Positions 1-8,892 of a stretch of 64,000 nt of DNA are shown here, one piece after another. This DNA is from Arcticibacter eurypsychrophilus (GTDB lineage Bacteria > Bacteroidota > Bacteroidia > Sphingobacteriales > Sphingobacteriaceae). Made by a program: the position numbers and the translations under genes. The notes under the pieces were generated by a model. The model searched no databases. It was given only the letters and a program-made list of their open reading frames with translations, and was not told the origin of the DNA. The stretch spans positions 114,216 to 178,215 of the forward strand of contig NZ_MDFN01000004.1 in assembly GCF_001730525.1 (NCBI RefSeq), given 5' to 3'. Every line of letters begins with the position of its first letter. The stretch's first letter is position 1.

Positions 1-782
1 GCTTCAGAGAAGATGGAATTTTGAATGGTAATGTTAACCGTTCCGAGTTTGATCTCGGCCTTACCGGTACTGTCATTAAACATATGGCGGTACATAGACA
101 TATTTTCATCCAGTCCCCAGCTGGCAGAAACGTGGTCAATCATAATATTTCCTACTGGATTTCCTCCGATAGCATCATCTCTGCGACCTACAAAAGTTTC
201 ACCTCTGCGGAAACGCATAAAGCGAATCACTACATCATGGGTATTGATCCAAACGGATTCTCCTGCAATACATACGCCATCACCGGGGGCAGACTGTCCT
301 GCGATCGTAATGTAAGGGGCACGAATAATTAAAGGTGTTTTGATGCGGATGATACCTGATACATTAAATACAACGGTACGAGCACCACCTACTTCACAGG
401 CTTCGCGCAATGAACCGGGACCATCGTCGGCCAGACTGGTTACAACAATAACTTTACCACCGCGACCTCCAAAAGAGTAGGCGCCACCACCTTCGGCACC
501 TGGGAAAGCGATGATTTCTGATTGTGGAAGATCTGTCGGGCGACCTGCCCATGGAATATAGGGTTTGCCTTCTCTTGCTTCTTTTTCGATCGTTGGGAGT
601 GCCTTCAGCCAGGCTACATCAGATTTTGCGCGTGCAGCATTCATCATATCGTTGCTGGCTTTGCTAACTTCCGATGAAATATCAGGGTATTGGGCTGATG
701 CCTTTTGATTACTGTATAATACTAAAATACATGCAGAAAAAAGCAGGAGTAGCTTTTGATTTCTGGTTTTAATTGTCTTCAT
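1..782 (-). CDS. PL1-family pectate lyase-like secreted protein (5' part only)
   Basis: Reading the minus strand from an ATG at 780-782 gives 260 codons open to the window edge, so the C-terminus lies outside. The product starts with a Sec signal peptide (MKTIKTRN, a hydrophobic stretch, then KASAQ). From about residue 93 it carries the PL1 pectate-lyase N-terminal signature AFPGAEGGGAYSFGGRGGKV, then TSLADDGPGSLREA, AGQSAPGDGV and IMIDHVSASWG, the rungs of a right-handed parallel beta-helix. Family knowledge: such enzymes cleave pectate by beta-elimination outside the cytoplasm. The catalytic region cannot be checked because it is cut off. The upstream 134 bp separate it from the LytTR regulator gene, also on the minus strand. 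The family call is firm; the exact substrate is not. Confidence 0.88.
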   Translation of the reverse strand, partial: MKTIKTRNQKLLLLFSACILVLYSNQKASAQYPDISSEVSKASNDMMNAARAKSDVAWLKALPTIEKEAREGKPYIPWAGRPTDLPQSEIIAFPGAEGGGAYSFGGRGGKVIVVTSLADDGPGSLREACEVGGARTVVFNVSGIIRIKTPLIIRAPYITIAGQSAPGDGVCIAGESVWINTHDVVIRFMRFRRGETFVGRRDDAIGGNPVGNIMIDHVSASWGLDENMSMYRHMFNDSTGKAEIKLGTVNITIQNSIFSE

Positions 783-916
783 TAAATTATGGTTACGTTA
801 GTCTATTTTACTAATGACGTAATTTATTAAGTCTTAAAAAAGAGTGTAGGGATACAATGGGATTTAAGTATCCTGAATTGGGATATAATTGGAATGGATT
901 AAAAATGATCGGGGGC

Positions 917-1687
917 TTATTGATCGAGCCAGGTTTTGAATAGTGGGGTCTTTTGACTGCTGACAATAAGCTCCTCATCTAGCTTAGGGTCTAGAATAAG
1001 CTTCAATCTGCCTTTAAAATAAGCGTGGATCTCTTTAACGGCATCAATATGAATGATGAGCTTTCTGTTAATATGAAAGAATAAAGTTGGATCGAGCAGC
1101 TGGATGAGATCGTCGAGGGAGTAGTCTACCGGATAACGATCTCCTTCTTTTGTTACTAGTAAGTTAAGTTTATCGTGAGAATGAAAATAAGCGATTTCAC
1201 TGATCTTGATGGTTCTTATTTTTGTGCCTAACTTGACTAAAAATCTTGATTTATAGGAAGAATCCTGATTCTTCATTAAGTTGATGATGTCCTCGATCTG
1301 CTGATTGGAAACCTCCGGCTTTTTAATGTACTGCATATCTTTCATCTTATTTAAACTTTGCTCCAACTTAGCGTACTGAATGGGTTTTAGTAGATAATCG
1401 ATGCTATGAAGTTGAAATGCTTTGAGGGCATATTGATCATAGGCTGTACAAAATATAACGGGGCACTTTACTTCTACTTGTTTAAAAATATCGAAACATA
1501 AGCCATCTGCCAGATGAATATCTAGTAAAATCAGATCGGGGAGTGGATTCGTCTTCAGCCATGGAACTGCTGTTTCGACGGAAGCAAGCGTATCGCAAAT
1601 TACAATAGTAGCATCATAAGTGAACAAGAATTTAATCAGCTTTTCCGCTGCTAATGGTTCATCCTCAATAATTAAAACCTGCATCAT
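917..1687 (-). CDS. LytTR-family response regulator
   Basis: A 256-residue protein with an N-terminal receiver domain (about 1-120) and a C-terminal LytTR DNA-binding domain (about 150-250). Acidic residues E8 and D9, the phospho-acceptor D56 in LLDIHL, the T in FCTAYD and the K in LLKP form a complete receiver active site. The LytTR part shows KIRTIKISEIAYFHS and FFHINRKLIIHIDAV. Two adjacent ATGs are possible starts. It lies 19 bp after the sensor kinase stop and is the last gene of a three-gene minus-strand operon, so it is almost certainly the partner of that kinase. Its target genes are unknown; the first gene of the operon or the nearby PL1 gene are possibilities only by proximity. Confidence 0.93.
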   Translation of the reverse strand: MMQVLIIEDEPLAAEKLIKFLFTYDATIVICDTLASVETAVPWLKTNPLPDLILLDIHLADGLCFDIFKQVEVKCPVIFCTAYDQYALKAFQLHSIDYLLKPIQYAKLEQSLNKMKDMQYIKKPEVSNQQIEDIINLMKNQDSSYKSRFLVKLGTKIRTIKISEIAYFHSHDKLNLLVTKEGDRYPVDYSLDDLIQLLDPTLFFHINRKLIIHIDAVKEIHAYFKGRLKLILDPKLDEELIVSSQKTPLFKTWLDQ

Positions 1688-1706
1688 TTAGTAACGATTA
1701 GTGTTT

Positions 1707-2762
1707 TTAAAACATTTCTAACAAAGGCAAACGTACGGTAAAATAACTTTCATCCTGCAGGACTTCAATTGCGGTATCGGAAAGATACTGATAGCGTTTA
1801 CGGATATTATCCAGTCCGGTTTTAGCAAGTCCCGGGTTTTGTTCCGGTTTAGGATTATAGGTGTTCTGTACTTTTAGATATTTATTAGTTTCTATGAATA
1901 CCTTGATAAATAGTGGATTTTGAAGGGATATTTTATTGTGTTTAATTGCGTTTTCAATTAACAATTGAAGGGAGAGGGGTGGAATGCAAATGTGATCAGG
2001 TACCTGATCTGGAATACTAATTTCTATTTTAAGCTGTTCGCCAAAGCGTCTTTTTAATAAATATACATAGGCTTTAATAAATTCCACTTCAGTATTTAGG
2101 GGAATTAATTCTTCCTTTTTAAACTGCAGCACATAGCGGTAAACATTGGAAAATTCATCCAGAAAGTTTTGTGCTTCTTTAGGATCCTGTTCAATAAGAG
2201 AGGAAAGTATGTTTAAATTGTTAAAGAGGAAATGCGGGTCTAATTGCATCTTCAAAGATTCCAGCTGGGTACGCAGGTTTTCCTCTTTCAGCTTATCCGA
2301 TTGTAAATGGGCTTTTTTCCATTGAGTCATAAAATAGATGCCGAAACTAATGGAAAGTACTGGAATAATGAAGAGTAATCCATAAACATTGAGTACAAAA
2401 ATCTGAGCCAGATCAGGAGCTACTGCTGTGGTATGGGTCTTGAAAAAATAATAGGTTCCGTTTATGCAAAGCAGGGAATAAACCGAACTCATAAATAATT
2501 GGAGAAAGAACCTTCGGGTGGTCTGTTTGGACCAGGTTAGCCGTTCATCCAGTACATGAAAGATTAGTTTATTGCCAAACCAAAGCAGTACAATTACGGT
2601 TAGGATCCATAATAGGGCTACCACATACACGAAATCGAGTTTGGCAAGGTAAACGGTATAGCTAAAGGAGAGCGTGACCAATAGCAGTATCAGCACCAGT
2701 AAGCTGGTGATGTTCCTATAGTTTTTTCGCTTTACTTTGCGTTCCTGTGAGAGATACATCAT
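1707..2762 (-). CDS. LytS/YehU-type membrane histidine kinase (His_kinase family)
   Basis: A 351-residue sensor kinase. About four hydrophobic segments fill residues 18-145 (around 20-40, 45-62, 85-106 and 120-146). A short coiled linker follows, then the His_kinase motif with phospho-acceptor H177 in LDPHFLFNNLN and the N box ENAIKHN. Family knowledge: these kinases work with LytTR regulators, and the next gene is one. There is no periplasmic sensor domain, so the signal is probably sensed in the membrane or through a partner. The start codon is 3 bp after the stop of the preceding secreted repeat protein, which indicates translational coupling. Confidence 0.93.
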   Translation of the reverse strand: MMYLSQERKVKRKNYRNITSLLVLILLLVTLSFSYTVYLAKLDFVYVVALLWILTVIVLLWFGNKLIFHVLDERLTWSKQTTRRFFLQLFMSSVYSLLCINGTYYFFKTHTTAVAPDLAQIFVLNVYGLLFIIPVLSISFGIYFMTQWKKAHLQSDKLKEENLRTQLESLKMQLDPHFLFNNLNILSSLIEQDPKEAQNFLDEFSNVYRYVLQFKKEELIPLNTEVEFIKAYVYLLKRRFGEQLKIEISIPDQVPDHICIPPLSLQLLIENAIKHNKISLQNPLFIKVFIETNKYLKVQNTYNPKPEQNPGLAKTGLDNIRKRYQYLSDTAIEVLQDESYFTVRLPLLEMF

Positions 2763-2765
2763 GAA

Positions 2766-4001
2766 TTATCTGAAGGCTATTTTATTTACGTTATTCCAGG
2801 GGATATATTGATATTTTGAGTTGGCAAGCCATATAATTATTCCCCAATTTTTATCTGTTATGTCATTATGATTGCTCATGATCATAATCCGTTTGTCTTT
2901 TAAGATCACTTTTGATTGATCCTTATTCAATACCTCGATACTACTGATATGCTTAAAGGGAATCTGATACTTAATGCCGTTGCTACTGCCTTCTAAAAGC
3001 TCCATATCCCATTCTTCATCGAGGTCAAAGGAACAATTGCCTTTGAAAAGCTTGTTGTCCGTGGTGCTCACAGTAGCATAGATCCTTTTTGGTTTTAGAT
3101 AGCTCTGGTAACCCAAATTGTCGGGTACAGGGGTAAAAACAATGCATTGGAAAGATTCCCAACTCACAATTGCTCTACCCCAAACCGGGTTCATGACTAC
3201 AATACCCCGATTGGTACTGTTTACATCCCTGTTATTTTTAAGAAACACTTTTTTATCGGTAATGAACTTGATGAGGGCTCCTTTATCTCTTTTTTCTATG
3301 CCTGTCAGGGTTTCGAATTTATAGGCTAACCTTTCGTTAAGGGTGTTGGTTTCTCCCTTTATTTTTTGGGTACTAAGGAACTTGTTTTTATCCCATTGAA
3401 TAAAGCCCTTTAAGGTTCCTCCGGATGTTTTTATAGTACCGTATAGTGGTTTTCCGTTAAAGGGCTTGAAGTTTTCGGGGGTCCGTTTGAAGTTGATCCA
3501 GCTGATGTTGCTCCATTTAATCTTTCTGAGAAACTGATCATAAATATATATATCTTTTCCCAAATGCCTGTTTTCGTTATCATTTGTGGCTACTCTTAAC
3601 TTATTGCCACTTTTAAAATACAGTTGAGCCTGGGTACTTCCGGTTACATGAACAGATGCGATATCGCCGAACCGGCATAGTATTTCCTTTTGCCGTTCGG
3701 GTAATTTATCTTTCCAAAGACTCATAAACTGCCAGTCTAACCCTGTTGTAACTTTCTTATCGCTTAACTCGCTGAGCTGTTCTTTATTTAAGTATTTGAT
3801 CACGTTTGGGTTAGCTTTGGATACGAGTAGAATATCGGTCCAGAGCATTTGTCCACCGCTCCAACGAATTGACCCAACCAGTGAAGTTTTATCTTTTAAT
3901 ACAATTTCTCCATACATGAGTCCCTCATATTGAGACCAGGCAGGGGAGACTATCGTTAGTGTAATAATCAGGGTTAATACATATCGGAGTGAATATCGCA
4001 T
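2766..4001 (-). CDS. Secreted protein with three internal repeats, first gene of the LytTR operon
   Basis: A 411-residue protein with a Sec signal peptide ending near ASPAWSQ-type residues at 20-24. I do not recognise a named family. The mature protein consists of three related units, about residues 29-172, 186-290 and 306-410. Each opens with a beta-strand pair of the form YG-I-x-G-L-G-I-W (YGEIVLKD, YGTIKTSGG, YATVSTTDN). Each closes with a segment resembling IxxIE..., a hydrophobic strand ending in a basic residue, a polar ND/DVN loop, G-I-x-V/I, and W-x-x-x-x-I-x-F. The best matching pair is NNRDVNSTNRGIVV and NHNDITDKNWGIII. This predicts a periplasmic or surface beta-rich protein. Cotranscription with a LytTR sensor pair (3 bp spacing) makes a role in signal perception attractive, but that is inference. 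Confidence 0.8.
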   Translation of the reverse strand: MRYSLRYVLTLIITLTIVSPAWSQYEGLMYGEIVLKDKTSLVGSIRWSGGQMLWTDILLVSKANPNVIKYLNKEQLSELSDKKVTTGLDWQFMSLWKDKLPERQKEILCRFGDIASVHVTGSTQAQLYFKSGNKLRVATNDNENRHLGKDIYIYDQFLRKIKWSNISWINFKRTPENFKPFNGKPLYGTIKTSGGTLKGFIQWDKNKFLSTQKIKGETNTLNERLAYKFETLTGIEKRDKGALIKFITDKKVFLKNNRDVNSTNRGIVVMNPVWGRAIVSWESFQCIVFTPVPDNLGYQSYLKPKRIYATVSTTDNKLFKGNCSFDLDEEWDMELLEGSSNGIKYQIPFKHISSIEVLNKDQSKVILKDKRIMIMSNHNDITDKNWGIIIWLANSKYQYIPWNNVNKIAFR

Positions 4002-4317
4002 AGCTTACAGATGCAGGAGCTGAATGTTGTAATTGTGCAATTTATTCAAATGATTACAGCTTTACAAGAGATTAGGATTGAAAGGGGATTTAAGCAGGTT
4101 GAAATGGGAATAAATAATACCAATTAAAAGAGAAGAAGTTGGTTCGGTCTTATTTGAAATAAAAGCTTTAATGGGAATAAAATTAAAAATATTATACCTT
4201 AGCGATTAATGAAGAAAAGCATTTACAACAGCCCTATTACACCACCTTGAGTTTTTCATAAATTCTGTTAATTTATTTTTTCCTTTCACCATTTTCCCCA
4301 TTAAATTTATTTGTTAT
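4002..4317. other. Intergenic region between divergent LytTR operon and SulP gene
   Basis: These 316 bp hold no ORF of note and must contain the promoters of both divergent units. The sequence is very AT-rich, and I could not place a convincing TTTG/TAnnTTTG pair on either strand. Confidence 0.6.
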
Positions 4318-5862
4318 ATGAGAAGAGCATACTTGCGACTATTTGACTTTAAACAGAAGGTTGATTATAAAATTGAAATACTTGCCGGCCTTACAGTAGC
4401 ACTGGCTTTAATACCGGAGGCTGTTGCTTTTTCCATAATTGCTGGTCTGCCCCCCTTAGTTGGTTTATATGCTGCTTTCATGATGGGATTGGTTACTGCA
4501 ATAATAGGTGGACGACCGGGAATGATTTCAGGTGCCACCGGTGCAGTTGCCGTAGTGATTGTGGCATTAGCTAAAACCCATGGGATTGAATATGTATTTG
4601 CTACTGTTATATTGGCAGGGCTGTTTCAAATGATAGTGGGCTTTTTGAAACTTGGGAAATTAATACGTCTGGTTCCTCATCCTGTAATGTTTGGATTTGT
4701 AAATGGACTGGCGATTATTATATTTTTATCTCAGCTGGTACAATTTAAAACTGTAGTGAATGGAGAACTGGTTTGGTTAAGTGGTCAGGCCCTATACCTA
4801 ATGCTGGGATTGGTAGCCTTAACTATCGCTATAATAGCTATTTTGCCACGTTTTACTAAAGCAGTGCCAGCTTCACTGGTGGCCATTATTATTGTGTTTT
4901 TAATCGTAGTGGGCTTTAATATTGATACCAAAACGGTAGGCGATATTGCTTCTATTAGTGGTGGTTTTCCTCCATTTCATATTCCTGCTGTTCCTTTTAG
5001 TCTGGAAACATTGCAAATTATTTTTCCCTATGCGGCTATTGTAGCGGGGGTAGGTTTGATTGAGAGTCTGCTTACATTAAACTTAATTGACGAAATTACT
5101 GAGACGCGTGGGAGTGGTAATAAGGAATGTGTTGCACAGGGCAGTGCAAATATATTGAGCGGATTGTTCTTCGGAATGGGAGGATGCGCCATGATTGGTC
5201 AAAGTTTAATCAACATTTCTTCTGGTGCCAGAGCGCGTTTATCAGGCATTGTTGCCGCGGTGATGTTGTTGGTATTCATTATGTTTGGTGCTCCTCTGAT
5301 AGAAAAAATGCCTATGGCTGCGCTAACAGGTGTAATGATCATGGTTGCTATTGGAACATTTGAATGGGCGACTTTTAAGCTGGTTGGCAAAATGCCAAGG
5401 CATGATGTCTTCGTTATCTTGGTAGTGGCGGGAGTAACGGTGTTATTGCATAATCTGGCTTTGGCCGTATTGATAGGCGTAATCATTTCTTCCCTGGTAT
5501 TTGCATGGGAGAGTGCCAAACGGATCAGGGCCAGGAAATACATAGATGAAAAAGGAATCAAACATTATGAAATATATGGCCCCTTATTTTTTGGTTCAGT
5601 TACTGCTTTTAATGAAAAGTTTGATGTTTTAAAGGATCCTGAGGAAGTGATTATTGATTTTAAGGATTGCAAGGTTGTTGATATGTCGGGAATTGAAGCA
5701 TTAAACAAGCTGACGGAGCGTTATCGAAAAGTAAATAAAAAGCTTCATTTAAGGCATTTGAGTGATGATTGCCGAGTCTTGCTTAAGAATGCGGATCAGG
5801 TTATTGAAGTAAGCATTTTGGAAGATCCTACTTACCATGTGGCTACAGATAAAATGTTATGA
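4318..5862 (+). CDS. SulP-family inorganic anion transporter with STAS domain
   Basis: A 514-residue SLC26/SulP transporter. The N-terminus reads EILAGLTVALALIPEAVAFSIIAGLPPLVGLYAA, the SulP signature region, followed by about ten further hydrophobic helices. A cytoplasmic STAS domain occupies roughly residues 425-510 and contains EVIIDFKDCKVVDMSGIEAL. Family knowledge: these carry sulfate, bicarbonate or other anions across the inner membrane; the substrate cannot be read from the sequence. It starts at an ATG directly after a T-rich stretch and is followed 155 bp later by a ClC anion channel, so two anion transporters sit side by side. Length is normal for the family. Confidence 0.93.
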   Translation: MRRAYLRLFDFKQKVDYKIEILAGLTVALALIPEAVAFSIIAGLPPLVGLYAAFMMGLVTAIIGGRPGMISGATGAVAVVIVALAKTHGIEYVFATVILAGLFQMIVGFLKLGKLIRLVPHPVMFGFVNGLAIIIFLSQLVQFKTVVNGELVWLSGQALYLMLGLVALTIAIIAILPRFTKAVPASLVAIIIVFLIVVGFNIDTKTVGDIASISGGFPPFHIPAVPFSLETLQIIFPYAAIVAGVGLIESLLTLNLIDEITETRGSGNKECVAQGSANILSGLFFGMGGCAMIGQSLINISSGARARLSGIVAAVMLLVFIMFGAPLIEKMPMAALTGVMIMVAIGTFEWATFKLVGKMPRHDVFVILVVAGVTVLLHNLALAVLIGVIISSLVFAWESAKRIRARKYIDEKGIKHYEIYGPLFFGSVTAFNEKFDVLKDPEEVIIDFKDCKVVDMSGIEALNKLTERYRKVNKKLHLRHLSDDCRVLLKNADQVIEVSILEDPTYHVATDKML

Positions 5863-5929
5863 TCCAGGTGTTTTGATATGGGCTACGAAGGAATGGGATT
5901 TTTCTTTTGCTTTCTAGTTTTGTTGAATT

Positions 5930-5963
5930 TTTGATATTTACACTATTAATATTATCATCTTTG
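5930..5963 (+). promoter_or_regulatory. Putative Bacteroidota promoter before the ClC gene
   Basis: TTTG at 5930-5933 and CATCTTTG at 5956-5963 are 22 bp apart. The second matches TAnnTTTG in seven of eight positions. It would give a short leader before the TTG start at 6018. Spacing is one or two bases longer than ideal. Confidence 0.4.
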
Positions 5964-6017
5964 CAGTGTGGACTCGCATTTGCTCCTTAATTTTGTGATT
6001 TTCTTAACTTTTACCTG

Positions 6018-7865
6018 TTGAAACGATTTAATACGATAAAAAAATACCATAATTTTTTGCGCTATAGAAGGAATTTTACTACATACAGCGTAAATAAAGT
6101 ATTTAGCTTTGAGATTTTTTTACACTGGCTAAAAAGTAAGCTCTCAAGAAATCAATTTCTCTTATTATCAGGAATTCTTGTAGGCCTTACTGCGGGTATG
6201 GCAGGGGTATTGCTGAAATCATTGGTTAGTTATATTCATTATTTTATTACAGGAAAGTTTCATTTTACGGATCAGATCTTCTTTTATATTGTTTTCCCTT
6301 TTCTTGGTATTGTATTAACTACCATCATCGTGATCCTGTTTTTTAAGGGTCAGGATAGGAAAGGCATTCCTGCGATACTTTATGAAATTGCACAGAACTC
6401 GAGTCATGTATCGCCAGTAAAAATGTATTCGCAAATTATTCAAAGTGCGGTTACTATAGGATTAGGTGGATCAGCTGGTTTGGAAAGTCCTATTGCTGTG
6501 ACTGGTGCAGCTATAGGATCAAATTTCGCGAAAACATATAACCTGGATTATAGGAACAGGACCTTACTGCTTGCTGCGGGAGCAACTGCTGGAATTGCTG
6601 CTGCTTTTAATGCACCGATAGCGGGGGTGATGTTTGCTTTCGAAATATTGCTTACAGGAGTGGTGTTTACCGATTTTATCCCTTTGGTTGTAGCTGCCGT
6701 GTGTGGTAGTTTATTGTCTAAAATGATCCTGAATGAAGATGTGCTATTTCACTTTAATGCCAGGAATGAGTTTAATTATGGTAATCTGCCATTCTATCTG
6801 ATATTAGGTGTTGGCTGTGGTTTGTACTCCCGGTACTATGTGGTGGTCTCTATTCGGGTTGAACGTTTCTTTAAAAAATTGAATTTTTCAAAATTAAATA
6901 AGGCCGTTCTAGGCGGATCCATACTTTCGTTATTGTGTCTGCTCTTGCCGCCACTTTTTGGAGAGGGCTATCAAACGCTTAAAGACATCACAAATGGTCA
7001 TACGGCACAGGTATTAGATAATAGCTTTTTTGGGTATATAAACTCGAGTGACTGGATTTTGATTCTTTTCCTTGGACTGATCTGTCTTCTGAAGGTATTC
7101 GCTACTGCTGTTACAATTCACGCTGGTGGAAATGGTGGAAATTTTGCTCCATCACTCTTCGCAGGTGGTATTTTGGGTTGCTTTTTTGCCAGCCTTTTTA
7201 CTTTGATCGGAATTAATAATGTTCCGGAAACTAATATGATTCTGGTGGGTATGGCTGGCGTGATGAGCGGTGTGATGTACGCTCCATTAACCGCTGTTTT
7301 CCTAATTGCGGAGTCCAGCGAAGGTTATGATCTTTTTATTCCGCTGCTTATTGTTTCGGTTACATCTCACCTGATTGGAAAGTGGTTCTCTCCCATATCT
7401 CCGGATCTGAATGAAATGGCTGTAACGGGTAAGATTTTCACTAAAGAGTATGATAAAAACCTGTTATCTCTTTTACAGACTGCTGATTTAGTGGAGACTG
7501 ACTTCCAAACAATATTTGTTGACGGCACCTTTCAGGAGCTACTTGAATTGGTAAAAAAGGGAAAGAGAAATTATATTGGTGTTGTTAATGAAAACGGCAT
7601 ATTGGAAGGTACGATCTCACTTGACGATTTAAGGCCTTATATGTTTCTCAACCATGAGGCTAGTGTGCTGACGGTTAGAGAAGTTATGAAAGCACCTATT
7701 GTAGTAATTGACGCACGAAATGACATATTTAGTATCATCAGGCTCTTTGATCAGTCGGGTACCTGGAATCTTCCGGTGACTGATAAGGATGGAAAATTTA
7801 TCGGTTTTATATCTAAATCTGCTATCCTTACGAAATACAGACAGCTTCTGAAGGATTATTCATAA
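6018..7865 (+). CDS. ClC-family chloride channel/antiporter with CBS pair
   Basis: A 615-residue voltage-gated chloride channel-family protein. The membrane domain (about 45-455) shows GLGGSAGLESPIAVTGAAIG, where the E of GLESP corresponds to the gating glutamate of the GxEGP motif. It also shows GGNGGNFAPSLFAGG, the GxFxP anion-binding segment. A CBS pair fills about residues 480-610 and probably regulates the channel through adenine nucleotides. No ATG is available at the expected position. The reading frame begins at a TTG (6018) followed by a basic stretch, and I accept that start because the first in-frame ATG would remove the first helix. It stands alone or with SulP as an anion transport pair. 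Confidence 0.92.
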   Translation: MKRFNTIKKYHNFLRYRRNFTTYSVNKVFSFEIFLHWLKSKLSRNQFLLLSGILVGLTAGMAGVLLKSLVSYIHYFITGKFHFTDQIFFYIVFPFLGIVLTTIIVILFFKGQDRKGIPAILYEIAQNSSHVSPVKMYSQIIQSAVTIGLGGSAGLESPIAVTGAAIGSNFAKTYNLDYRNRTLLLAAGATAGIAAAFNAPIAGVMFAFEILLTGVVFTDFIPLVVAAVCGSLLSKMILNEDVLFHFNARNEFNYGNLPFYLILGVGCGLYSRYYVVVSIRVERFFKKLNFSKLNKAVLGGSILSLLCLLLPPLFGEGYQTLKDITNGHTAQVLDNSFFGYINSSDWILILFLGLICLLKVFATAVTIHAGGNGGNFAPSLFAGGILGCFFASLFTLIGINNVPETNMILVGMAGVMSGVMYAPLTAVFLIAESSEGYDLFIPLLIVSVTSHLIGKWFSPISPDLNEMAVTGKIFTKEYDKNLLSLLQTADLVETDFQTIFVDGTFQELLELVKKGKRNYIGVVNENGILEGTISLDDLRPYMFLNHEASVLTVREVMKAPIVVIDARNDIFSIIRLFDQSGTWNLPVTDKDGKFIGFISKSAILTKYRQLLKDYS

Positions 7866-7971
7866 TCATTTCTATTTATATTCAATCCGGAGTCAATTCA
7901 TATGAACCATTTTTGTCTTCCTGCGTTATGTAATTGAACTTATTGTAAATTCTAAATACTAAAGGACCATT

Positions 7972-8004
7972 TTTGTTGCAAATCAAAGCAATTAAGTACT
8001 TTTT
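7972..8004 (+). promoter_or_regulatory. Putative promoter of the PRC-barrel gene
   Basis: TTTG at 7972-7975, then a 21-bp spacer, then TACTTTTT at 7997-8004 (seven of eight to TAnnTTTG). It lies 60 bp before the ATG at 8065. Confidence 0.4.
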
Positions 8005-8064
8005 TTTTCTTAAATAATACTAGAATTTCCAATATACATCATGTCATTTTAAAAGATAGAAATT

Positions 8065-8829
8065 ATGAAACGCAGTGTTAAAAGTTTAGTTGGTTTTACT
8101 ATAGGTGCTACGGATGGAGAAATAGGAAAAGTTAAGGAGTTTTATTTTGACGATAAAACTTGGACGATCCGTTATTTAATCGTAGATACAGGGAGCTGGC
8201 TCTCAGGAAGAAAGGTATTGATTTCCCCGGAGGCTGTCATTATGCCGAACTGGGAGTTAAACACATTTTTTGTTAATTTAACCATGGATCAGGTTAAACA
8301 AAGCCCGGATATTGATACTGAAAAATCGGTTTCTCGTCAGCATGAAATTGAACTCTATAAACATTACACCTGGGGAAGTTATTGGGGCAATATGGGCCTT
8401 TCAGGTATGGCGTCTTCTTTTCCTATCTCTGTTGAGGAGGAAGTACAAAAAGATAATGAGGTTCCTTTAAATGATACTTCTGATTACGATTCGAATTTAC
8501 GTAGTACAGCTAACATTAAAGGTTATAATATAAAGGCTTCAGATGGTGAAATTGGTGATGTAGTGGATTTTATATTTGATGACAGTAGCTGGAAGCTTGT
8601 TTTTATGGTTGTGGATACTGGAAGTTGGTTTCCGGGAAGAAAGGTGCTGATATCGCCTGAATGGGTTAAAGAGATTAATTGGTATACTTCAACGGTAACT
8701 GTTAATTGTACGGTTGATCAAGTTAAGAATAGTCCTGAATACCAGCCATCGGAGGAAATAAGTGAATCATATGAAGCGAATTTACAGAATTACTATGGTA
8801 AGGTGATCGATGATAAGGAAGACTCTTAG
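8065..8829 (+). CDS. Double PRC-barrel domain protein
   Basis: A 254-residue protein with no signal peptide or membrane helix. It carries two PRC-barrel domains, about residues 3-80 and 150-230, that are clearly internal duplicates. DGEIGKVKEFYFDDKTW and DGEIGDVVDFIFDDSSW begin the two copies. VDTGSWLSGRKVLISPE and VDTGSWFPGRKVLISPE follow. A charged linker with a WGSYWG aromatic patch (about residues 105-115) joins them. PRC-barrels occur in photosynthetic reaction centre H subunits, RimM and many stress proteins, where they mediate binding. The exact role here is unknown. It follows the ClC gene by 199 bp and has its own likely promoter. Confidence 0.9.
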   Translation: MKRSVKSLVGFTIGATDGEIGKVKEFYFDDKTWTIRYLIVDTGSWLSGRKVLISPEAVIMPNWELNTFFVNLTMDQVKQSPDIDTEKSVSRQHEIELYKHYTWGSYWGNMGLSGMASSFPISVEEEVQKDNEVPLNDTSDYDSNLRSTANIKGYNIKASDGEIGDVVDFIFDDSSWKLVFMVVDTGSWFPGRKVLISPEWVKEINWYTSTVTVNCTVDQVKNSPEYQPSEEISESYEANLQNYYGKVIDDKEDS

Positions 8830-8892
8830 TTCTTAATGTTTTGCTTCTTAAGGGGTATTGAGGTAGTAATTCGATGTGTTTTGTAGGGATGT

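Noticed and set aside
5199..5561. A 120-codon minus-strand frame
   Set aside because: It lies opposite the SulP gene and has only low-complexity hydrophobic content that mirrors the real helices.
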